This document shows, one piece after another, positions 1-4,120 of a DNA stretch of 5,119 nucleotides. Each line of letters starts with the position of its first letter. The stretch's first letter is position 1. Location of the stretch: NCBI GenBank assembly GCA_050012355.1, contig JBEKHI010000514.1:1-5119 (forward strand). The letters run 5' to 3'. Under the pieces are notes generated by a model, which saw nothing but the letters and a program-made list of their open reading frames with translations, was not told where the DNA came from and did no database searches. The position numbers and the translations under genes were made by a program. The stretch comes from JBEKHI01 sp050012355 (lineage in GTDB: Bacteria > Actinomycetota > Actinomycetes > Streptosporangiales > Streptosporangiaceae).

Positions 1-249
1 CGCGAGCTGATCCGCCGCCTGCGCGCCGCCCCGGCCACCGCGCAGATCCCAATCCTCGCCGTGACCGCGAATGGCGAGCTCGCGGACACCGCCGATGCGC
101 TGCTGGCCAAGCCCTACCTGCCAGACCAGATCCTCGCTGCGGCGAGCACCCTGCTGGCAAGCCAAGGCAGACGGAACGTCAATCGACTGTTAACCCCGGT
201 TCCCCGCCTTGACGCGGTACTCTGCGGGCTACTTGAGCGTGGCCCGTAA
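1..249 (+). CDS. Response-regulator receiver domain, C-terminal part (5' end off window)
   Basis: The open frame enters from the left edge and gives 82 residues before TAA at 247-249. Residues 1 to about 57 match the last third of a CheY-like receiver (REC) domain: a helix with LIRRLRAAPAT, the beta-4 strand IPILAVTAN with the conserved Thr (64-66), and LLAKPY with the conserved Lys (109-111) that contacts the phosphoryl group, followed by the last helix. The phospho-acceptor Asp would lie upstream of the window, so whether it is a stand-alone regulator or the receiver of a hybrid kinase cannot be seen. From about residue 60 (LLTPVPRLDAVL) the sequence no longer looks like REC and instead leads into the P-loop fragment one frame over. 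The tail is therefore probably foreign to the domain, and the gene is probably damaged at its 3' end. A TTA codon, rare in such genomes, is at 190-192. Confidence 0.7.
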   Translation, partial: RELIRRLRAAPATAQIPILAVTANGELADTADALLAKPYLPDQILAAASTLLASQGRRNVNRLLTPVPRLDAVLCGLLERGP

Positions 250-297
250 CGGTGCTGGCCGGGGCGCCCGGCACCGGCAAGACGCTCCTGGCCCGTG
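187..297 (+). pseudogene. P-loop NTPase fragment (Walker A), frameshifted; possibly MalT/LuxR-type ATPase
   Basis: Reading LLTPVPRLDAVLCGLLERG in one frame up to about 245 and then shifting to the frame beginning GTA at 246 gives RGPVTVLAGAPGTGKTLLAR. This contains a hydrophobic beta strand followed by a textbook Walker A motif (GAPGTGKT, 261-284), which binds nucleotide phosphates. The layout 'PRL...LLERGPVTVL-(Walker A)' resembles the start of the ATPase domain in MalT/LAL-type LuxR regulators, but that assignment is tentative; any STAND or AAA-type ATPase would fit. Joining the two parts requires one missing base near 244-246. Right after LLAR the similarity stops and a histidine kinase fragment starts in another frame, so nothing downstream of Walker A (no Walker B, no sensor) is present. 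It is a remnant, not a working gene. Confidence 0.5.
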
Positions 298-375
298 TTC
301 GAGCCTTTCTTCACCACGAAGCCCAAAGGCGAGGGCACCGGTCTGGGCCTAGCCGCCGTGTACGGGATCATAAGG
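295..375 (+). pseudogene. Histidine kinase HATPase_c fragment (F box and G2 box only)
   Basis: Frame 295-375 encodes VFEPFFTTK, then PKGEG, then GTGLGLAAVYGII. These are the F box and G2 box of the Bergerat-fold ATPase domain (HATPase_c), the ATP lid that positions ATP for autophosphorylation in two-component sensor kinases; the wording is typical of the NtrB-like and hybrid PAS kinases. Everything else is missing: no H box, N box or G1 box lies upstream (the P-loop fragment abuts at about 295), and the last strands of the domain are lost because a receiver domain starts in another frame at about 374. The frame itself continues without similarity to TGA at 451. In intact hybrid kinases this motif is followed by roughly 40 more ATPase residues and then a receiver, so this piece and the next are probably two parts of one former hybrid kinase with an internal deletion. 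Confidence 0.75.
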
Positions 376-720
376 CGAACCCGCCATGCGGGAGGTCACC
401 CGGCGGATCCTGGACCGCAACGGCTACCACATCGTCGCGGCCGCCAGCGGTGACGAGGCATTGGACGTGCTGGCTGGCCAGCTAGACCACATCGACGTCC
501 TGCTCACCGACGTCATCATGCCCCGCATGCAGGGAAAGGAACTCGCCGACAAGGTTCGTACCTTGCGGCCCGTCGCCCGGGTGCTCTTCGTGTCCGGCTA
601 CACCCAGGGCCTGCTCGGCGCGCAAGGCGTCCTGGAAGCCCGGAGTCCACCTCATCGAGAAACCATTCACTGAAACTACCCCTTACCAAGCTCCACGAAA
701 TTCTCAACTACCCCTGCTGA
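374..720 (+). pseudogene. Receiver (REC) domain remnant of a hybrid kinase, two frameshifts
   Basis: From 374 the frame gives GEPAMREVTRRILDRNGY, matching the start of a receiver domain just after its acidic pocket (the usual DDE is lost but for E). It continues with the phospho-acceptor site VLLTDVIMP (Asp at 509-511) and VLFVSGY with the conserved Ser/Thr position, up to VLEA at 640. As written the frame ends at TGA 671-673. Skipping one C in the run before 642 moves to the frame giving GVHLIEKPF, with the conserved Lys at 660-662; skipping one C in the CCCC run at 679-682 then gives LTKLHEILNYPC and a TGA at 718-720. With both repairs the whole domain reads through. Both extra bases lie in C runs, so they may be decay or sequencing error. 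The missing N-terminal strand and the out-of-frame kinase fragment upstream show that an upstream deletion is real in either case. Confidence 0.75.
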
Positions 721-915
721 CGCCACCAGCCGCCACCGGGAGCCCGACCGACATCATCGCCACAGCAAATGCAGCAACCATGCGCAGAACCAGCCCCCGG
801 ATAAATTCAAGTCGCTGAACTGTGCTGGGCGAGTTCGCTCATCACTCTCGCCACCTTGCGCCCCGCCGACGCGGCCAGCTGAATAATCCAAAACGTCCGG
901 GGGGGCGAGCGGGGA
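721..915. other. Gene-free spacer
   Basis: No convincing gene is seen on either strand here. The composition is slightly less GC-rich than its surroundings (for example GGATAAATTCAAG near 799). No clear terminator with a T run follows the receiver remnant. No DUF397-type partner gene is present downstream of the DUF5753 regulator, where one is often found. Confidence 0.5.
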
Positions 916-1794
916 TCAACGATGTTGCTTGATGTTGCCCGATGTTGCTTGGGATAAGTCCTGGGCGAGGTCCGCGATGGCCAGGCTGATCAGGTCCGCG
1001 GCCTGCTGGCCGTAGGCGGCGCGCCTGGAGTAGTGCTCGAAGACCTTCGCGTACATGGCGATCTCGCTCGGCTGGGTGATCCTGACCGCGGCCGAGTAGG
1101 TCTCGATCTGGGCTTCCCTGTCGTCGAAGATCCAGAAGCCGCCGAACGTCATGTAGTGCCGGGCGCGGGTGGGCAGTATGCCCAGCCGCAGCCGCGGCAG
1201 CTGCGATACCTCCAGCAGGTGGCGGAGCTGGTCATCCATCACCTCCCGGCCGGCCAGGCCCGCGCGCAGGGCGTGCTCGCCCAGCACGACGTGGAACAGG
1301 CGCTCCCCCGACAGCATCAGCCGGGCCCGCTCCATCCGGACCGCCACCGCGGCCGGGACGTCGGCCGGGACGCCGACCATGTCGGCGAACTCCGACAGCC
1401 GCACCGCGGCGTAGCCGGGAGTCTGCAGCGCGCCGGGCACGATGGCGGGATCGAAGATCCGGAAGTGCCGCGTCCTGGTCTCCTCGTCCAGCAGTTCCCG
1501 CTGGTAGCGCGCGGTTCCCGCCCGCAGCAGGCGCTTCAGCTCGATATACATCTTCTCGATCCCGCGGGCGGCGGCGGTCAGATCCGCGATCTGGCTCTCC
1601 GCGCCGCAGTGGAAGCACCACAGTTCGATGTCTGCATCTGACGGCATTGAGCGTCCGTGCTCGATCTTGGAGACCTTGGTGAAATGCCAGCCCGCCAGGG
1701 CGGCGAGCTGCCGCCCGGACACGCGCGCGTCCCTCCTGATATCGCCGAGCCGGCAGCCGAGAGCCTCCCGAGCCTGCTGAACATCGTTCATCAT
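916..1794 (-). CDS. XRE-family regulator with C-terminal DUF5753 domain
   Basis: This 292-residue protein has the usual length and layout of the actinomycete XRE/DUF5753 family, cytoplasmic DNA-binding regulators often tied to development or antibiotic control. Residues 9-60 form the helix-turn-helix: LGDIRRDARVSGRQLAALAG, then FTKVSKIEHGRSMPS as the recognition helix and its exit. Residues 105-280 match DUF5753: FRIFDPAIVPGALQTPGYA, LFHVVLGEHALR, LRLGILPTRARHY and the FGGFWIFD strand. Two adjacent ATG codons (1792-1794 and 1789-1791) could start it; only a weak GAG lies about 9 bases upstream, so the start rests on the domain edge. The last 13 or so residues (from SQATSG onward) are encoded partly by three 10-bp repeats and look like a tail added to the domain. 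The family usually works beside a small DUF397 protein, but none is in this window. Targets and ligand are unknown. Confidence 0.9.
   Translation of the reverse strand: MMNDVQQAREALGCRLGDIRRDARVSGRQLAALAGWHFTKVSKIEHGRSMPSDADIELWCFHCGAESQIADLTAAARGIEKMYIELKRLLRAGTARYQRELLDEETRTRHFRIFDPAIVPGALQTPGYAAVRLSEFADMVGVPADVPAAVAVRMERARLMLSGERLFHVVLGEHALRAGLAGREVMDDQLRHLLEVSQLPRLRLGILPTRARHYMTFGGFWIFDDREAQIETYSAAVRITQPSEIAMYAKVFEHYSRRAAYGQQAADLISLAIADLAQDLSQATSGNIKQHR
921..950. repeat. Three tandem 10-bp repeats (GATGTTGCYY)
   Basis: The units GATGTTGCTT, GATGTTGCCC and GATGTTGCTT follow each other without gaps. They overlap the last codons of the DUF5753 regulator gene; read on the - strand they are AAGCAACATC-like units coding part of the C-terminal tail. 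A 10-bp period puts each TGTTGC on the same face of the helix, as expected of an array of operator half-sites. The same core recurs in 10-bp phase at 2465-2484. Confidence 0.85.
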
Positions 1795-1850
1795 GGCCGG
1801 CTCGGGCTGCAGGGGCCGTGGCGGGCAGAGGCCATCCGGCGGGCACCGGA

Positions 1851-1878
1851 GGCCGACCGGCGCTGGCCGACCGGCGCC
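1851..1878. repeat. 14-bp tandem duplication
   Basis: GGCCGACCGGCGCT is followed directly by GGCCGACCGGCGCC, 13 of 14 bases identical. It lies 57-84 bases upstream of the DUF5753 gene start, so it could affect that promoter, but it may equally be a slippage product in GC-rich DNA. Confidence 0.7.
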
Positions 1879-2040
1879 GTGCCGCTGACTATCTCGCCCC
1901 GAGCCCGTTGCCCGCCCGCAGGACAGCGCCCGACTGCGGCCGCGGCCCGCCGGCGACCCCCAGGCCCCGGCCCGGCGGCATCAGTGCTCAGGTCGTGAGG
2001 CGCGGGGGCCGCGTGTACTCGCTCACAGCCCCCGGCACAG

Positions 2041-2057
2041 GGCGGGCTCTGCCCGCC
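2041..2057. terminator. Hairpin, possible terminator of the small - strand gene
   Basis: GGCGGGC (2041-2047), loop TCT, GCCCGCC (2051-2057) makes a perfect 7-bp GC stem. It lies 160 bases downstream of the stop of the 2217-2450 gene and upstream of the DUF5753 gene. No T run follows on either strand, so it is not a classical intrinsic terminator; GC-rich actinomycete terminators often lack the T run, so the role remains possible. Confidence 0.35.
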
Positions 2058-2216
2058 GTTCCTCCCGGAGGCCGCGGTTTTCACCGGACCGCGCCGGGCA
2101 GGCCGCGTCAGCGTCAACCCGATCGGCGGCCCCCGTCTGCCGGGTGGCGAAACTTCCCCCATCGTCTTCCCAGGTCATCGCGCGCCTAAAGGTTCCGCGC
2201 AACATGCTAGCAGCGT

Positions 2217-2450
2217 TCAAACTACGTCCGGTGACGGTCCGTGAACTGGTTCGTCAGCGCTGTCGCTGGCCAGGTACCTCCACAGCGACGGCGGTACGCG
2301 CACCACGGCCTCCCCGTCGGGAACGTCCAGTTCCGCGAGCAGCTGAGGCTCGGTCACCGCGTAGCCCTGAACGAGGTAGTCGTCGCCATCCTGATAGAGC
2401 CGGGGCGAGCCACCGTTACCCGTGTCGCCGCCGAGAAACCGTATAGACAT
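2217..2450 (-). CDS. Small acidic protein (77 aa), divergent partner of the XRE-TPR regulator
   Basis: A 77-residue soluble protein without signal peptide or membrane segment. The ATG at 2448-2450 is fixed by a strong ribosome binding site (GGGAGAGG, 2453-2460), so the longer open frame upstream is not used. Visible features are an N-terminal GGDTGNGGSPRLYQ, a short strand pattern YLVQGYAV, TEPQLLAELDVPDGEAVVRV, and a final PPSLWRYLA helix before a Pro/Asp-rich tail. From memory this GGSP-LY-(D/E)-VQG-(V/I)-T-P---L---PD-EA-V-VP outline is shared by many unnamed small actinomycete proteins encoded beside XRE regulators, often with DUF6879 genes; no biochemical function is known to me. It is divergent from the XRE-TPR gene with a 223-base shared control region, which suggests joint regulation. 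It is not a DUF397 protein by its motifs. Confidence 0.8.
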   Translation of the reverse strand: MSIRFLGGDTGNGGSPRLYQDGDDYLVQGYAVTEPQLLAELDVPDGEAVVRVPPSLWRYLASDSADEPVHGPSPDVV

Positions 2451-2452
2451 GA

Positions 2453-2460
2453 CCTCTCCC
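2453..2460 (-). promoter_or_regulatory. Ribosome binding site of the small protein gene
   Basis: On the - strand GGGAGAGG lies with its GGGAG core five bases from ATG at 2450. It is the best ribosome binding site in the window and decides the start of the 77-residue protein. Confidence 0.8.
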
Positions 2461-2464
2461 TGTA

Positions 2465-2484
2465 GTGTTGCCGTATGTTGCAGC
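2465..2484. repeat. Two phased TGTTGC repeats in the divergent control region
   Basis: GTGTTGCCGT and ATGTTGCAGC are adjacent 10-base units sharing the core TGTTGC at the same position. They sit 15-34 bases upstream of the small gene's ATG, where a bound protein would block its promoter or transcript start. The core and the spacing equal those of the triple repeat at 921-950. Confidence 0.65.
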
Positions 2485-2491
2485 AGCAGCA

Positions 2492-2544
2492 GGCTAGCGA
2501 CCTTGAGGCCCGCCCTCGACACGGGACCGGGCGGCCCGCTAGCC
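2492..2544. repeat. Nested inverted repeat
   Basis: GGCTAGCG (2492-2499) pairs with CGCTAGCC (2537-2544), and inside it CCGCCC (2510-2515) pairs with GGGCGG (2529-2534). The outer arms are perfect 8-bp complements. It could be a two-arm operator for a dimer or a hairpin in the 5' leader of the XRE-TPR transcript. GCTAGC also occurs at 2206-2211, just past the small gene. Confidence 0.55.
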
Positions 2545-2599
2545 GCCACCGAGGAACCGCTCGAGCTTTCCGGATACCCCCTCAGGATGGCGGTAGCGG

Positions 2600-2677
2600 A
2601 TGCACGCAGTCGAGACGCTGACTGTTGCCCGGTGGGCAAGGCGCTACAAGGACAACAAGCGGCGGCGGAAACGGTGA
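2600..2677 (+). CDS. Possible 25-residue basic micro-ORF overlapping the XRE-TPR start
   Basis: ATG at 2600 opens a 25-codon frame ending in TGA at 2675-2677. The product starts MHAVETLTVARWARR and ends in a cluster of Lys/Arg (NKRRRKR); 10 of 25 residues are Lys or Arg. Its stop overlaps the presumed GTG start of the XRE-TPR gene in the arrangement GTGA (2674-2677), typical of translational coupling. A weak GGCGG lies six bases before the ATG. Either it is a leader peptide coupling translation of the regulator, or a chance frame; the length is too short for composition tests. I do not recognise the peptide. Confidence 0.35.
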   Translation: MHAVETLTVARWARRYKDNKRRRKR

Positions 2678-3840
2678 CGATCTTCGGGGAGGAGATGCGC
2701 CGCCTGATGGCCGAGCGGAGCGTTGGGCTGAGGGAGTTGGCGCGCAAGGTCAGCTACGACCCCGGCCACCTATCCAAGGTCGCCAACGGCCGGAAAGCCG
2801 TTTCCAGGGATCTGGCGCGGCGAGTTGATGAGGCGCTCGGCGCTGGCGGCGCGCTTGAGGCATTCCGGCTGACCCCGGACCCGCACGGAACGTTTGCATA
2901 TGACGATGAGGAGCGCCTCATCGTGGCCGCCCCCTGCCCGGAACGCCTCGACCGGGAGAACATCAGGTCCCTCGCGGTGGCACTGACTGCAGGATATCGG
3001 CAGGCACAACAGGGCGGCTCGGTGACGATGCGGAAGGCGGTCACCGCGCAGCTGAGCGTCGTGGGCAAACTGACGCGGGAAGCGCGCGCGCCGCTGCGCG
3101 GCGAAATGCTCGGCATCGCGGGCCAGTACGCGCTCTTGGCAGGATGGCTGAATGTCAACACAGGGCGGCTGGCTCACGCTGGAGTGTGTTTTGACCGGGC
3201 GCTTGGATGGACCGTTGAAAGCGGCGATGCGGACATGACCGCAACCGCGCTAAGCCTGAAGGCTCACGTTGCCTGGGTTGGCGGGAAGATCGGCCCGATG
3301 ATCGGCCTGTGCCAGGCCGCCCAGCGCAGCACCTCCGTAAGCGCGGGGGTGCGGGCGCTGGCGGTGGAGCTGGAAGCGAGGGCGAACGCTGTAGAGGGTG
3401 ACGGTGATGCCGCCAACCGGAAGCTAGACAAGGCGGCCAGCCTGATAGAGCACGCGGCAGGACATCCGCGAAACGAGAATGAGCCACCGTGGATCATTTG
3501 CTTCTGCCCGGCCTTTCTGGCGTTGCAGCGTGGTCTAGCGTGCTTGTTCCTTGGCCGAAACGTGCACGCCGTCGAGTTGCTCTCGGCCGGCCTGGCGGAA
3601 ATGCCGCCGCAAGTGGGGCAGTCCGAATGGATCGCTCGGTATCTCGTGCGGCTGGCGGCGGCTCATGCTCGCGCAGGCGACCCGGAGCAGGCATGCTCAG
3701 TCGCGGCCCAAGCCGCCCTCATCACACGCCAGACCGAATCGTCGCGGCTGCGCGCACAGCTAGATCGCCTGCTGGCACAGCTTTCCGCGCGATGGCCGAC
3801 CCTTCCTGCCGTCGCCGACCTCGGCGAGCAAATGCTCTAG
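2674..3840 (+). CDS. XRE-family regulator with TPR-like C-terminal region
   Basis: This 388-residue protein has an N-terminal XRE helix-turn-helix (about residues 3-58: FGEEMRRLMAERSVGLRELA, then YDPGHLSKVANGRK as turn and recognition helix, then DLARRVDEALG). A linker leads to a long alpha-helical region (about 120-375) with TPR-like helix pairs such as GQYALLAGWLNVNTGRLAHA, FLALQRGLACLFLGR and RLAAAHARAGDPEQA, ending SARWPTLPAV. This is the common actinomycete architecture in which the TPR-like part senses a peptide or partner protein and the HTH binds DNA. GTG at 2674 was chosen because homology starts there and the usual N-terminus is '(V/M)T-F-EE-R-LM'; GTG 2422 would overlap the small divergent gene and its ribosome binding site, while ATG 2587 and GTG 2632 add unrelated residues. 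No good ribosome binding site is present, consistent with coupling to the micro-ORF. Its length suggests an intact gene. Confidence 0.88.
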   Translation: MTIFGEEMRRLMAERSVGLRELARKVSYDPGHLSKVANGRKAVSRDLARRVDEALGAGGALEAFRLTPDPHGTFAYDDEERLIVAAPCPERLDRENIRSLAVALTAGYRQAQQGGSVTMRKAVTAQLSVVGKLTREARAPLRGEMLGIAGQYALLAGWLNVNTGRLAHAGVCFDRALGWTVESGDADMTATALSLKAHVAWVGGKIGPMIGLCQAAQRSTSVSAGVRALAVELEARANAVEGDGDAANRKLDKAASLIEHAAGHPRNENEPPWIICFCPAFLALQRGLACLFLGRNVHAVELLSAGLAEMPPQVGQSEWIARYLVRLAAAHARAGDPEQACSVAAQAALITRQTESSRLRAQLDRLLAQLSARWPTLPAVADLGEQML

Positions 3841-3941
3841 GTACCGGTCGTTGGAAGAAGGCTCGGCGCGCTCGTCTCATCAAGATGCTTGGTGGCCGCT
3901 GCGGACGCTGCGGAGCCACCGAGGACCACTGGCCGACGTAA
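3792..3941 (+). pseudogene. HNH-endonuclease-like N-terminal fragment (zinc knuckle)
   Basis: A frame overlapping the 3' end of the XRE-TPR gene and running past it gives GRWKKARRARLIKMLGGRC, then GRCGATED, followed by TAA at 3939-3941. The basic helix plus GGRCGRCGATED matches the beginning of small HNH-family proteins, where the Cys pair (3900-3911) starts a zinc-binding site and 'TED' is usually followed by an aromatic/acidic stretch and the first catalytic His. Here the match stops after GAC at 3924-3926 and the HNH core is absent. An ATG at 3792 opens a 49-codon frame, but its first residues overlap the XRE gene and have no ribosome binding site, so the true start is unclear. It is a 3'-truncated remnant that cannot cut DNA. 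Confidence 0.55.
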
Positions 3942-4120
3942 CGCAAGGAGGGACCAAGAACCTTCAGTGCCGGGGTGAGATAACTGCTCGTGAGCGCCTT
4001 GCCCTCCTGCGGGGCGAACACCGCCGGGGACCTGAATACGACCTCATCAGCCAGCAGATCATACAGCAGGGCCGGGTTCTTCGACTCGACCACGGCATGC
4101 CGGCGGCTTAGCGCGGTCAC
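3926..4120 (-). pseudogene. NTF2/SnoaL-like protein, N-terminal half, truncated
   Basis: Starting at GTG 4118-4120 (GTG 4121-4123 also possible), about 65 residues match NTF2-like/SnoaL-like cone-fold proteins: a first helix, LYDLLADEVVFRSPAVF, APQEGKALTSSYLTPAL and LGPSLRYVGQW. Such proteins are about 130 residues long and serve as small-molecule isomerases, hydrolases or binding proteins; this subgroup has no assigned substrate that I know. The match stops after Trp at 3926-3928; the frame then runs on with no similarity to 3722, antisense to the HNH fragment and the XRE gene. The start overlaps the stop of the GMC oxidoreductase as GTGA (4117-4120), so the intact ancestor was probably translated together with it. 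With half the fold missing it is very unlikely to work. Confidence 0.7.

Larger units (their letters stand above)
1795..2216. other. GC-rich gene-free spacer between the two - strand genes
   Basis: About 420 bases upstream of the DUF5753 regulator and downstream of the small - strand gene. Open frames cross it on both strands, but their translations are low-complexity Arg/Pro/Gly/Ala strings without domain features or ribosome binding sites, as random frames in GC-rich DNA give. It must hold the promoter of the DUF5753 gene, but no clear -35/-10 pair stands out. It contains a 14-bp tandem duplication (1851-1878), a strong small hairpin (2041-2057), and at 2199-2211 a GCAACA next to GCTAGC, both elements also seen upstream of the small gene. 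Confidence 0.5.
2451..2673. promoter_or_regulatory. Shared control region of the divergent pair
   Basis: These 223 bases lie between the start codons of two oppositely transcribed genes and must hold both promoters. From left to right they contain the ribosome binding site of the small gene, two phased TGTTGC repeats, a short CAG run (2481-2491), a nested inverted repeat (2492-2544), and one more TGTTGCCC at 2623-2630. No convincing -35/-10 pair was found for either direction; TATGTT at 2474-2479 fits a loose -10 but has no matching -35. An XRE regulator controlling its own divergent promoter through the repeats would be the usual arrangement, which is inference. Confidence 0.5.

Noticed and set aside
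704..781. 25-residue hydrophobic - strand frame resembling a signal peptide (MVAAFAVAMMSVGLPVAAGG)
   Set aside because: It has no ribosome binding site, ends at once, overlaps the receiver remnant, and Ala/Val/Gly-rich short frames are frequent in such DNA.
1033..1641. Long + strand frame (about 200 codons) opposite the DUF5753 gene
   Set aside because: It is antisense to a gene with clear domain motifs; its His/Gln/Arg/Gly-rich product without domain features is the usual mirror of GC-rich coding DNA.
1791..2189. Two opposing frames of about 120 codons in the spacer
   Set aside because: Both translate to Arg/Pro/Gly/Ala-rich strings without domain pattern or ribosome binding site; they are expected by chance at this GC content.
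2481..2491. CAG trinucleotide run as a possible microsatellite switch
   Set aside because: Fewer than four full units, outside any supported coding frame, so slippage switching is not supported.
2422..2673. Upstream extension of the XRE-TPR gene to GTG 2422
   Set aside because: It would overlap the start and ribosome binding site of the divergent small gene, and the added 84 residues have no HTH-family similarity or plausible composition.
2451..2747. Upstream extension of the 77-residue protein on the - strand
   Set aside because: The ATG at 2450 has a strong, well-spaced ribosome binding site and the motif pattern begins right after it.
2754..3177. Two - strand frames of 135 codons inside the XRE-TPR gene
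   Set aside because: They are antisense to a gene with a clear HTH and TPR-like helices and have no features of their own.
3944..3951. AAGGAGGG, a perfect Shine-Dalgarno sequence on the + strand
   Set aside because: The only start within reach (GTG 3967) stops after three codons; the bases are explained as - strand codons of the NTF2-like fragment (GPSLR).
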